From Rhynchospora pubera (Eukaryota > Streptophyta > Magnoliopsida > Poales > Cyperaceae), in the NCBI GenBank assembly GCA_028095005.1, contig CM051459.1, forward strand, positions 15,610,699-15,674,698: DNA of 64,000 nucleotides, read 5' to 3'. Position numbers and translations under genes: made by a program. Under the pieces are notes generated by a model. The model was not told the DNA's origin, ran no database searches, and was given only the letters and a program-made list of their open reading frames with translations. This document shows positions 1-9,400 of the stretch, in pieces (the stretch's first letter is position 1; each line of letters begins with the position of its first letter).

Positions 1-406
1 TTTGACTTGACAATATGAAGACTTCATATTATCAAAGTAAGTGAATAATTGGATAAGCTTCTCTCCATCCTTTGTATTATAGGAATAATAATAATTAAAA
101 ATACAATGAAGTAAGTGAATAATTTGATAAGCTTCTCTCCATCCTTTGTATTATAAGAATAATAATAATTAAAAATACAATGAAGTAAGTGAATAATTGG
201 AGTGTATTTTGACTTGACAATATGAAGACTTCATTTTCCTTAACAGTATTGAAGGCAAAAATAAATCAAAGACAACTTATTTTAATTGGATCGAACATTT
301 TGCTTTCTAAATTGGTTTCCTGAATGCTTATGCTTTCACAAAATTGCTAGCTTAAAATTGCTACTACTGTATTTACTTAATAAGTTTTTTTTGTTCATTA
401 TTACAG
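1..406. repeat. 74-bp tandem duplication in an intron of the methyltransferase gene
   Basis: A 74-bp unit occurs at 34-107 and again at 108-181 with very few differences, and a third partial unit begins at 182. A flanking motif beginning TTTGACTTGACAATATGAAG occurs at 1-27 and again at 208-234, so a larger block may also be duplicated. The stretch ends in a pyrimidine-rich tract and a splice acceptor at 405-406, so it is read as intron. No coding sequence is seen in it. Confidence 0.75.
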
Positions 407-1698
407 GATGAGTTTGCATCCCTTCCTGCTATTATTCCACAAGGCCCCATTGCTATGTTGGGCTTGGTTAGAGACTCTTCTAATCAGCATGTTATTTGCT
501 TGAATTAATTGCTATGTTAGAAGTTTTACTTAGTTTCAACTATTGCTGTCAGGGAGCTGGGACTGCTGCTCATTCAATCCTTAAATATTATCCTTCATTT
601 CACATCATTGGCTGGGAGCTTGATGAGTTGGCAAGTCATAGTCACACTTATATTACTAAATAATTTCATGAAACTACGCTTACAATAAAATTTCTTATCC
701 GAATCTCGTGCTGATGTTCATACTTGTAGTTGATTAATGTGGCAAGAGCGTATTTTGATTTATCAAAAGTAGAGGAAAAAAATGAACATGGTGGTTATCT
801 ATCTGTTTGCATTGGAGATGCACTTTCTCCTGATGCTACAGTTGAAGGAGGCTTTGCTGGTAATATAATACCATTGCTTCCTTTAATTCTCCTCAAGTTC
901 TTATTTAAATTCATTTGTTTATATTACTTATTCTGTAGACTGTACTCTTCAAAAAAAATGTCCACCTTGTAGGAATTATTGTGGATTTGTTTGCTGATGG
1001 CAAGATCTTACCGCAATTGCTTGAGGTAACAGCACCTTGTAACCTCTTGCTAATTAAAATTTCACCAAATTATGGTAAATTGAAATTACCAAAGTGACAT
1101 GCAGGAGGAAACATGGGCTGGACTAGCAAAGAAGCTAATGCCAAATGGTAGAATTATGGTGAATTGCAGTGGAAGAGATAATGATCAATATTACAGGGAA
1201 CACAAAATAGCACCTCCGAAATCCAAACGTTCTTGGACCGAAAACTCTGCTATAAAGGCACTTTCACGTGCTCTTCCTGGAGAGGTACATATCCCCCTGA
1301 ACAATTCTTTTAACTGGAAGCTCTTAATCAAAATGATTAAATTAATTAAATAATGAAGTTGTCATATGTTTCAACAAGGACAACACTATAGTGATTACTG
1401 ATTATAGAATTACAATTCTGTAGTGGTTGCTGTTGTTTCTGGACTGATTACACCGTAATGATAATCGACAAACTCAACAGTTAAAATAATTATCAACACA
1501 GCTCTTCTAAAATGCAACTGCAGGAAATTTTTTATCTAAGCTCAATATGATCTGTAGGTATGTTGGAAGCTAGTGGAAGAGCCAGACTGTGAGAATTATT
1601 TTGCACTAACAGGCCCACTCCCTGACTTGGATGCTTGGTCAATGGCAGTTCCAGCTAAATTGAGTCCAAAAGTAAAGCTATGGCAACAAGTAGAATAG
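407..1698 (+). CDS. Spermidine-synthase-like SAM-dependent methyltransferase, 5'-partial
   Basis: Coding exons are 407-466, 553-630, 730-859, 973-1025, 1105-1284 and 1558-1698 (stop TAG at 1696-1698). All junctions keep one frame, giving 180 residues. The 5' part lies outside the window. The first two exons together read GLGAGTAAHSILKYYP, a glycine-rich SAM-binding motif I, followed by the acidic motif GWELDE, which in this fold binds the ligand hydroxyls. The next exons carry the strand IIVDLFADG and the C-terminal half of the Rossmann domain. This matches plant proteins annotated as SAM-dependent methyltransferase superfamily or spermidine-synthase-like. The substrate cannot be told from the sequence. 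The second intron seen here starts with GC (GCAAGT at 631-636) instead of GT; the other donors are GT. A 3' UTR probably occupies part of 1699-1870. Confidence 0.8.
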
Positions 1699-1875
1699 TA
1701 GCTTTACATCTTGTTGCTCCATTTCTCATACCGACTTCTAAAGTCTACTTGTTTTAGCGGTAATTTATGGTTGCTTTTTGTGAATATTCTGATTTTAAGT
1801 CGATACATACATGGTGGTATGTATGTAAAATCCATCTTAATTTTCCTCTGAACTCTAATATTACAATCATTCTTT

Positions 1876-1884
1876 TAAATACAA
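1876..1884. repeat. Target-site duplication, left copy
   Basis: TAAATACAA here is repeated exactly at 9392-9400, directly outside the two inverted repeats of the pararetrovirus-bearing element. Nine bases is the duplication length typical of Mutator-superfamily insertions. Confidence 0.75.
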
Positions 1885-1980
1885 GGGGAAATTGTTTTTA
1901 TGCCACTTCAAAAGGAAGGAAATTGTGAAAATGCCACTCAAAAGTTAATTCTTCTATAAATGCCACTATGACCATATAAA
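1885..1980 (+). repeat. Left terminal inverted repeat of the MULE-like element
   Basis: It has three spaced copies of a TGCCAC(T) motif, near 1901, 1935 and 1965, within A/T-rich spacers. It pairs with the reverse complement of about 9295-9391. The repeated internal motif is part of why the match is judged real and not chance A/T-richness. Confidence 0.7.
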
Positions 1981-2132
1981 AGTGCTATATGAACCCCAAG
2001 AATTGACCTCAAGAAGAACCAGATGGTATAATCAAACCTGAAAAGACCGACCTAGAATATTTTTGAAATAAAAGTCATTTAAGAATAAACCAGTAGAGAT
2101 TCTAAAAATCCTTACAAAATTTAATTTTCTTT

Positions 2133-2540
2133 ATGAGTGACTGGCGCCTCAGTGCAAACAGTACAGTTTACAAAGAAGCGCTTAAGGCAACAGAAACAAT
2201 CCACCAACCGGCGGTCGGTTTTGTCAAGCCACAAGACATCACCGGTCGAGCAATAGACGTACAATTTAAGCAAAATAACACAATTATCCAATTGTTGCTT
2301 AAATTGACTGAAGAAGTTGAAGATCTGAAAGCAGCAGTTAAGAAAATAGAAGCTACGAAAGGAAAGGAAGTCACTCAACTTGATGACTTGACTGACTCCC
2401 TAGATCAGATCCAGCAACAACTTCAGAAGCTGAGCTTAGGAGAGCCTAGTAAGCCGGCAGTACCGAAACCAAAAGGCAAACTTTTTGTGTTCAAAAACCC
2501 AAAAGAAATATTTGAAACTGAGAAAAAGAAGGCAGCATGA
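2133..2540 (+). CDS. Pararetrovirus ORF2 (P2-like, virion-associated / nucleic-acid-binding), intact
   Basis: This is a 135-residue open frame with no break. The N-terminal part has the badnavirus P2-like segment around YKEALKATE and PAVGF (about residues 13-30). A KQNNTIIQLL segment follows, then a predicted amphipathic coiled coil (about residues 48-100). The C-terminus is rich in lysine and proline, as in P2 proteins that bind nucleic acid. The stop codon overlaps the next start as ATGA (2537-2540), the junction typical of badnaviruses and rice tungro bacilliform virus, where downstream ORFs are reached by leaky scanning. An ORF1 is not recognised upstream. The family call rests on remembered conservation and is moderately certain. 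Confidence 0.7.
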   Translation: MSDWRLSANSTVYKEALKATETIHQPAVGFVKPQDITGRAIDVQFKQNNTIIQLLLKLTEEVEDLKAAVKKIEATKGKEVTQLDDLTDSLDQIQQQLQKLSLGEPSKPAVPKPKGKLFVFKNPKEIFETEKKKAA

Positions 2541-4468
2541 GCAGAACACAAACAACAACAGAGGCAGCAAGACCATCAGTGTCAGAAAGAGACACGAACC
2601 AAACCCCTACTGTTGAAGATCAGATCTGTGGCTATCGCCTTGGGTCTAGGCTCAGATTTGAGGCTCAAAGGAGGCTCCCTGGTCAATCTCGACGGTACCA
2701 GCGAAGCCTTGAGTCACAAATGAATCCTGACGCTGAGCTCAACATCTCTCAATACAGACGAGCACAGCAAGTCCTAGCAGAAACTCTGTACCAAGCCGGA
2801 TGGTCAGAAAGCAGATACCGGGTATACCAACATTACTCGGATGAAAGAACATTGGTCACAGATGGCCAGCAAGTAGAGTTACCTTTCATTTCTGAAGAAA
2901 GCTTTAACAGGCTTTTACAGGAAGGGCTCCAACATTTGCATATCAGACTAATTATGGTTCGGTTATACACGCTGCATAGGCGGAGTGCAGGTGTGAATGC
3001 ACTAGTGTTAATCAGGGACACTAGATGGAGAGATGATAGAGCTGTTATTAGCTCTATGGAAATGGATCTTACATCTGGAACGCAGTTAGCATATACTGCT
3101 CCAGATATGACTCTAAGTATCCGTGACTTCAGAGATCACATTCAACTAGTGATTCAAACTCATGGGTATGAAGGATGGCAAGGTGGTGAGAGTAATCTTT
3201 TACTCTCAAAATCCCTAATTGGACGACTATCCAATACAAGCCACACAAATTACAGATATAATGTTCAGAACGTGGCGGACCACCTAGCAAGCCGAGGAGT
3301 TCGGACCATCCCTGGCTCGCAAAGGACAACTGTAGAACTCCAAGAAAGACAATGGCTTGTGAGACCAGCTGTTATCTCACAAATCCAGAATCCTCAAGCA
3401 GCACGAATTCGAGCAAGGACAGACGGCTCATTGTCTGTCAGATTTTCGGGGTATGCAACAACAACCCCCGAACAAGAAGCTATTCGTGGAGAAAATGATG
3501 AGGAAGAACTCGAACAAGAATTCATCAATTTACTCACAATAGATGATGATTGGCCATACGAAGATGACCCAGAATTTCCAGAAATCTATTCAGACCGTGA
3601 GGAATTCAGTGAAGATGACGAAACTGAGCACGATGATGGTTCCTTATTAGGAAAATGGTTCTTGGCAATACTCAAAGCCGAACAAACTGAACCAACAGTT
3701 GAAATGTTGGAACCAATAAACCCGTATCAATGGTTTGCTATCGAACAGCTAGATAGCGAAGATGAACTCGTACAAATGACATTTACAGAGTTTAATTGGC
3801 TAGAAACCATTGATGCAGAAAGTGAGTGGTTTGAGGAACAAGCCCTCATGATGACTTGTCAATGGGATGAGTCAGATGAAGATGAGACACTCTCTACGGT
3901 GCAATTCCTATCTCAATTGGATGCACCGGCAAATCGAGATGAAGACTTGCTAAGTCTTCTAGCGAAAGGTGGTGGGGAAGGTGCTAGTTCCCCAAATTCT
4001 AAAACAAAGTGGGACGAAGATCTATTCGAGACGGTTTATATGGTAGAAGAGATAGAATACCCACAATTCAAAAATCTTAAAAAGAAAGTGGAGACGGTAC
4101 TCTCAACCGCAGAGTCTTCACTCACAAGAATATCACCTGAACCAATCATGGGACCAGCCATGTACCCACCTGGTTCAAGACAATCCCAGAATCCCCAAAT
4201 ACCGGAGATAAAAGCACGGTTGGGCAACATCCGCGGTGGTTATGCAAGGCAAATGAACGAAAGGTTTAATCTGCCAACAGCCCAAGCCAGTCAAGGCGCA
4301 ATCCTGATTTTACCAGAAGATATTGGGCTATACTCAGAAGTTATCTCTCGATTGGAATCAATCACGCTCAACCTGATAAATGAGAAAAACTGGGCAGATA
4401 ACAAATCAAAGGTCAACTACATCGAAAATCTCTTAGGTGAAACGGAGAAAAAGACCTGGATTCAGTGA
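2537..4468 (+). pseudogene. ORF3 segment 1: movement protein domain and acidic N-terminal part of the capsid region
   Basis: This is 643 codons up to the first internal stop (TGA, 4466). About residues 100-285 have the 30K-type movement-protein pattern of badna/tungroviruses, including ALVLIRDTRW (about 153), a serine/methionine-rich strand, and LIGRLSNTSH with NVADHLASRGVRTIPG near the end. Residues about 315-475 are strongly acidic (D/E-rich), as in the region before the capsid domain. After that the frame continues into the start of the capsid core. Confidence 0.75.
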
Positions 4469-4471
4469 AGA

Positions 4472-5272
4472 ATGGCATTCCCCACTGAATATGAAGAACT
4501 AGTGAACATCGCCGATGATTCGCAAAATGTAATATCACAAATCAGACGAATGTTCCTGTTGGAGGACCCGACAACCGGGTCCACTGAAGAGCAAGATCGA
4601 GCGTACAACGACCTGGAGAGGCTTTCATGCCACAATGTGAAAGATCTTTTCGACTATATAAACGATTATAAGATCTTAGCGGCAAAATCAGGAAGAATGT
4701 ACATATCTCCTGAACTCTCAACAAAATTTTTCAGAAAAATGCCTCCGATCATTGGTGGAGAAATTGAGAAGGCGTTTACTGAGAAATACCCAGGCAATAC
4801 TGTAGGGGTTATTCCAAGAATACATTTCACCTACTAGTACCTGGCAGAGCAATGTAAGAGAGTTGCACTCCAAAGAAGCCTCAAAGATCTCTCATTCTGT
4901 AGCCGCATACTAGTGCCAGGTTATTATCAAAAGAACAAGAAATATGGTCTTAGAAAGACAAAGACATACCGAGAAAAACCACATGATACGCACATCAGGT
5001 TATTCAAAAGGAAGCATGCAGATAAAGTAGAAAAATGTAAGTGCTTTATATGTGGTGAAGAAGGACATTTTGCCCGCAACTGCACAAGACAAAAGGGCAA
5101 CATTGCAAGAGCAGCCATAGTCGAAAATCTAAATCTAGATGACGACTGAGATGTGCTCTCAGTAGATCAAAATGAACCAGATAGTGATGCAATCTGTTCA
5201 TTTTCTGAAGGGTAAGGAAGTACTGGTCATTCTTTAAGGGCTGGTATAAATGAGGTACCATACGAAACCGCA
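4472..5272 (+). pseudogene. ORF3 segment 2: capsid core and CCHC zinc knuckle
   Basis: The frame is the same as upstream and is broken by stops at 4835, 5147 and 5213. The capsid-like core includes DLFDYINDYKILAAKSGR and the helical FFRKMPPIIGGEIEKAF segment. A basic stretch follows, then a CCHC knuckle, CFICGEEGHFARNC, encoded at 5042-5083. This is the RNA-binding knuckle found at the capsid C-terminus in pararetroviruses and retroelements. The knuckle is intact even though stops lie on both sides of it. Confidence 0.75.
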
Positions 5273-7258
5273 ATGATGATAACAAATAAAGAAATCTCAT
5301 GGCGGGTAGTGATCTCAGTGCCTCAAGAAATCCAAAACTGCGCGCATCAATGGGAGGATAACAGTCCAGTGGCGCAAGAATTCATGAAGTGTCTGTTCTG
5401 CAAAGAACAGACTAATCCAAAGATGAGAGCACATTGCAGTTTATGTCGTTTGACTGTCTGCCCGATGTGTTCAAGATTCAACCTGGGAAGAAGGCTAACA
5501 ATACAAAAATCAAATCCCCAGTATGACAACAAAGATACCCTAATCAATGAGCTGATGGGGTATACAAATTTCCTCTTAGCAGAAAATCAAAGGCTAAAGG
5601 AAAGAATTGAAGAATTGGAGATGGAAAAGGATCGGGACGAAATGCGAGATTCAACAAAAGGAAAAGCCCCGAAAAAGCCAATTCTTGAAGGAGTAGATTC
5701 GGATGACGAAGCAATTGAAAACTACATTCAGAAACAAAATGGAGTAGTAATCAAGATGCTGACAGATAGAAACGAATACATTAGCACCCAAGTTCCGGAT
5801 CTAAGAAAAGGAAAAAGGGTCTTAAACAGACTCTATAATATTGAGCTGACAATGGAAATACCAGGGGTTGAGAAGTTCAAAATCCAAGCAATCTTGGATA
5901 CTGGCGTAACAGTTTGCTGCATAGACCAGAATGCAGTTCCAAAAGAAGCTTTGGAACCAAGTGCGTACCCCATTCAAATCAACGGGGTTAACTCCTCTCA
6001 AATAGCCAACCAAAAACTCAAAGGCGGAATAATGGCTATCGAGGAAAACCGTTTTCGTATCCCTTTCACCTACGCATTCCCAATGGAGCAGAGGGATGGG
6101 ATCCAAATGCTGATTGGTTGCAATTTCATCCGAGCCATGCAAGGAGGGCTTAGGATTGAGGGCCAAATGATGACATTTTACAAAAATGTTACAACAATCG
6201 CGACAAAAGTTGACGCTGAGGTGGTAGCTTCAGCAGCAATCGAAGAACTAGAACTGTCTGAGTTAGAATATTTTGAGATCCAGAGAATCACTGCATACTC
6301 TTATGGTGAAGAATCACAGAAATTCAAAGAAAGGTTCAGACCTCTTTTGGAGAGATTAAAAGAACAATGGTATATTGGAGAAAATCCTCTCCAACACTGG
6401 AAAAAGAATCGGGTCAAGTGCAAGTTAGACATTATCAACTCGGATATCACAATCCAAGACAAGCCCCTGAAACATGTCACACCAGCAATGAAGGAGCAAT
6501 TTGACAAGCATGTTCAGGCGCTACTCAAGATTGGAGTGATACGACACAATAAGAGCCGACACAGAACCATGGCAATGATGGTAAACTCAGGTACATCGAT
6601 AGACTCAAAGACTGGTGCTGAAATTAAAGGCAAGGAGCGTATGGTATTTAATTACCGTACCCTCAATGATAATACCCACAAAGACCAATACAGCCTACCA
6701 GGAATTAATACCATCCTTAAGAAAGTCGGCAATAGTCGGATTTACTCGAAATTCGACTTAAAAAGTGGGTTCCATCAGGTGGCAATGGATCCTGAATCGG
6801 TTGAATGGACGGCTTTTGTCGTTCCAAATGGCTTGTATGAATGGCTAGTTATGCCATTCGGGTTGAAAAATGCACCAGCAATTTTTCAAAGAAAGATGGA
6901 CGACTGCTTCCGGGGAACGGAAAACTTCATAGCAGTTTACATCGATGATATACTGGTGTTTTCTGAAGATGAAGAACAACATGCCAAACACTTGGGGGCT
7001 ATGCTGACAATTTGTGAGAAATGGGGGCTTGTACTCTCACCGACTAAAATGAAAATAGCTGTACAGGAAATCGAATTTCTGGGTGCAGTTATTGGAAACA
7101 GAAAAATCAAATTTCAGCCGCACATAATCAAGAAGATCATTTCTTTCGATGAAGAAAAATTAAAGGAGAAGGCTGGTATGAGATCATGGCTTGGTATTCT
7201 CAACTACGCCAGATCATACATACCAAAATTGGGAACATTACTTGGGCCATTATACTAA
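5273..7258 (+). pseudogene. ORF3 segment 3: cysteine-rich finger, aspartic protease and reverse transcriptase
   Basis: This is 661 uninterrupted codons. The segment encoded at 5390-5470 has the spacing CX2CX11CX2CX4CX2C, the second zinc finger characteristic of badnaviruses and rice tungro bacilliform virus. A coiled coil follows (about residues 90-125). The retropepsin motif ILDTG has its DTG at 5897-5905. The reverse transcriptase shows FDLKSGFHQV, VMPFGLKNAPAIFQ and the catalytic YIDD at 6938-6949. The segment ends at a TAA (7256-7258) just after the RT thumb-like LGILNYARSYIPKLGTLLGPLY. Confidence 0.88.
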
Positions 7259-7921
7259 AAAACAAGCGAACACGGTGACAAAAGGCTCAAAAGCTCAGAC
7301 TACGAGATCATCAGAAAAGTCAAACAAGCGGTGCAGCAGCTCCCAGATCTCGAGCTTCCTCCGGAAGGATCCTACATCATCCTTGAAACAGACGCATGCA
7401 TGGAAGGGTGGGGCGGAGTATGCAAATGGAAGAAAGCGAAGCATGACCCCCGGAACACGGAGAAAGTTTGTGCGTATGCAAGCGGGAAATTCCCAGTGAT
7501 TATATCCACAATAGATGCAGAGATCTATGCTTGCATGGAAACAATGAAGGCACTCAAGATTCACTACCTGGATCAAAAAGAGATCACTCTCAGAACTGAT
7601 TGCTATAACAAGTCAGCACAAAACAAACCTTCAAGAGTCCGATGGATTAATTTTGTTGACTTTGTTACAGGAACAGGAGTGCAAGTAAATTTCGAGCACA
7701 TTGATGGCAAAATGAATATACTAGCTGATTCGTTATCACGATTAACAACAAATATGGTGAAAACCGGAAATTGCTATTTCGCTGATGAACAATTGACCGA
7801 TTTAGAAAAGGTGCTCGAAGAAACAAAAGGAGCTCCTGAGGAAATAATCAAGCATCTGGCAACAATTATCGGGCACATTGATAATATGCTAGATGAAAAA
7901 CCTTTCTTTCGAAACCTCTAG
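7259..7921 (+). pseudogene. ORF3 segment 4: RNase H domain
   Basis: The frame continues after the stop at 7256. The RNase H catalytic pattern is present: an aspartate in the ETDACMEGWGG segment (GAC at 7391), a glutamate in IDAEIYACME, an aspartate in LRTDCYNKSA, and the terminal DGKMNILADSLSR. The natural stop of the polyprotein is TAG at 7919-7921. The three acidic catalytic residues seen are conserved. Confidence 0.8.
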
Positions 7922-8010
7922 AGCAAGGCGATAAGCGGGCATGGTGGACCGCTGGAAAAACCCACTATACCCTGTATCTTAGGAACTGTCTGGTAGTAAT
8001 CTCCGAAAAG

Positions 8011-8075
8011 CTACTGACATTTTTAGTTTTCTTATAATTTTTATTTTGTGTGAATTTTATTTCTTTTTCAGAAAA
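8011..8075 (+). promoter_or_regulatory. Candidate 3' splice site (branch point, pyrimidine tract, AG) before viral ORF4
   Basis: CTACTGAC at 8011-8018 fits the plant branch-point consensus. A T-rich tract follows, ending TTTCTTTTTCAG with AG at 8070-8071, four bases before the ORF4 ATG at 8076. In rice tungro bacilliform virus, ORF4 is made from a spliced leader mRNA (established). This site suggests the same strategy here (inference). Confidence 0.55.
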
Positions 8076-8504
8076 ATGGTGCTTGATCATCTGAGGAACC
8101 TCATGAGAATCCATGAAAGAAGTCCAACAACCGGGTTCAGACCTGGAAGCCGGCAAGCATTTCAGCAAGCCGAAAGATGGGCAACCTCAGGAAGAGAGTT
8201 AGACTCTCTTCGGGATTATGAAATAATAACTGGTGACCTACTAACAATATACCCACGGTCTTTTCAGTGGGAAGGAACCATGCTTCTTAGGCTTGAGGAA
8301 ATTCATAAGGAGCAAATACAAAGGACCATCAATGAAGTCGAAAGGCTCATGGTCTTGAGTTATTTGCAAAAGATTCGTCTAGAGAAGAAGGCATCCAAGG
8401 ACAACTGGGCTAGTACTGCACTAGGACCAGTTAATCATAACATTGATGAGCTGTTAGCAATTCACCAAAAGATGCGATCGATCCAGAAAGGCCATTACCA
8501 TTAG
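8076..8504 (+). CDS. Pararetrovirus ORF4, intact, function unknown
   Basis: This is a 142-residue open frame after the polyprotein and before the promoter, the position of ORF4 in tungroviruses. An upstream in-frame extension exists, but the ATG at 8076 sits just after a strong splice acceptor and is taken as the start. The protein is basic and helical. Residues about 66-100 (LRLEEIHKEQIQRTINEVERL) look like a coiled coil. No enzyme motif is seen, and I do not recognise a family by sequence. It is much shorter than the P4 of rice tungro bacilliform virus, so homology is not claimed. It has no stop or frameshift, unlike the neighbouring polyprotein. Confidence 0.6.
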   Translation: MVLDHLRNLMRIHERSPTTGFRPGSRQAFQQAERWATSGRELDSLRDYEIITGDLLTIYPRSFQWEGTMLLRLEEIHKEQIQRTINEVERLMVLSYLQKIRLEKKASKDNWASTALGPVNHNIDELLAIHQKMRSIQKGHYH

Positions 8505-8768
8505 TGAGTCCCACCATTATAAGGGAATCATATTATTATGTTTGCTTTCGGTGCCACTACGGTAGTGCGCATCTTTTCTTTTTCTTTATTCACTGCAACA
8601 TGGGTTGGCATTTGCTTTTATTTATTTTGGGCAATTATCGTACTAAAGATGCCCACTAGTTTGCTAAGGACATACCAACTGTGGTAGACGAATAATTGAA
8701 ATGGACGATGGGGCCCATATGCGCACCCGCATTCAATTATCGAGCTCACCAACCGGTAGCGTTCCTTC

Positions 8769-8860
8769 TATATAAGCAGTAGGATGTTTCACTAAGAGGG
8801 CATCACCCAACTTAGTAATCATCTCTTCTTCTCTTGTATCATTTGCCAGATATAAATAAA
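8769..8860 (+). promoter_or_regulatory. Viral TATA box and downstream polyadenylation signal
   Basis: CTATATAAG begins at 8768 and would place a start near 8800. AATAAA is at 8855-8860, about 55 bases after that start. A short distance from start to poly(A) signal is the pararetrovirus arrangement, in which the signal is bypassed once and used on the second pass to make terminally redundant RNA. Motif positions are seen; activity is inferred. Confidence 0.6.
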
Positions 8861-8949
8861 ATTTCCTCATTTTCCTCTCAAAACTTTGGAACCATTATTC
8901 ATTAGTAATCAGAAGTTTCAAAGTCGATCCGATCGCTATTATTCTATTC

Positions 8950-8967
8950 TGGTATCAGAGCGAGGTT
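8950..8967 (+). promoter_or_regulatory. tRNA-Met primer-binding site (minus-strand priming)
   Basis: TGGTATCAGAGCGAGGTT matches the complement of the plant initiator tRNA-Met 3' end over TGGTATCAGAGC. This is the point conventionally numbered 1 in badnavirus genomes. It lies downstream of the viral TATA box and AATAAA, as expected for the circular genome opened between the leader and ORF2. Only one copy is present. Confidence 0.8.
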
Positions 8968-9290
8968 TGTTTTCTTAATATTATGGCTTTCTAATTTTCT
9001 AATAATTCTGGGTAGGCACCTAGGGGGAGATTATACCAAACTAATAAAATTGTCTAAATTAATCAACCAGAGAACGCTAATTAAAAGTGAAATTTTAGGA
9101 ACCAAAAGAATCATCCTGCCGTACAGTACCTAAGAAAAAGGGGAAGATCGCGAGTAAACACTATGATGTGAGGTTACAACCAAAGTAAACCAACTTAAAA
9201 TTGGCAAAATAAAGGAAGATTACTTAATAATCTGGGTACACAGTTTTGGGTACACATAGCAAATAATTTTACTCAAAGTGACAAAATCAT
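8968..9290 (+). other. Post-PBS stretch: viral leader remnant and/or MULE interior
   Basis: This is A-rich, stop-rich sequence after the primer-binding site. A very short reading frame (ATG at 8983, stopping after three codons) and a possible donor GGGTAGGC near 9010 are present, but neither is strong. No ORF1 is recognised. The junction between virus and MULE sequence probably lies in this stretch or shortly after it. Confidence 0.4.
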
Positions 9291-9294
9291 AAGG

Positions 9295-9391
9295 GAGACC
9301 ATATTTTTGGGTGGCAAAAACAGAAGGTTTAACTTTCGGGTGGCAATTACTAGATTTCACAAATTTTGAGTGGCACAGAAAAAATTATCCC
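9295..9391 (-). repeat. Right terminal inverted repeat of the MULE-like element
   Basis: The reverse complement begins GGGATAATTT and repeats the three-fold TGCCAC spacing of the left arm. It ends at 9391, directly before the second TAAATACAA at 9392-9400. Confidence 0.7.
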
Positions 9392-9400
9392 TAAATACAA

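Larger units (their letters stand above)
2537..7921 (+). pseudogene. Pararetrovirus ORF3 polyprotein (MP-CP-PR-RT-RNase H), broken by five in-frame stops
   Basis: One reading frame runs 1795 codons from the ATG at 2537 to the TAG at 7919-7921. It is interrupted at 4466 (TGA), 4835 (TAG), 5147 (TGA), 5213 (TAA) and 7256 (TAA). No frameshift is needed anywhere, which is unusual for an old integrated virus. Domain order is that of Caulimoviridae P3: movement protein, acidic linker, capsid, CCHC knuckle, a cysteine-rich finger, retropepsin, reverse transcriptase with YIDD, and RNase H. The length is close to badnavirus and tungrovirus P3 (about 1700-1900 residues). As it stands the locus cannot make a full polyprotein. 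The badnavirus-specific second zinc finger makes badnavirus/tungrovirus kinship more likely than petuvirus or florendovirus. Confidence 0.88.
1885..9391 (+). mobile_element. Mutator-like element (inverted repeats plus 9-bp TSD) carrying an endogenous pararetrovirus
   Basis: The left terminus (about 1885-1980) begins GGGGAAATTG and contains ATGCCACT-type motifs three times. The reverse complement of the right terminus (about 9295-9391) begins GGGATAATTT and has the same three TGCCAC motifs at matching spacing. By eye the two arms are about 70% identical over about 95 bp. A perfect 9-bp duplication lies outside them. No transposase is visible inside. The 7.5-kb interior is mostly a badnavirus/tungrovirus-like genome from ORF2 to the primer-binding site. 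Either a MULE captured the virus, or the virus integrated into an existing MULE; the sequence alone does not decide. Confidence 0.7.

Noticed and set aside
2833..6507. Minus-strand frames inside the viral polyprotein
   Set aside because: Shadows of the plus-strand viral coding sequence.
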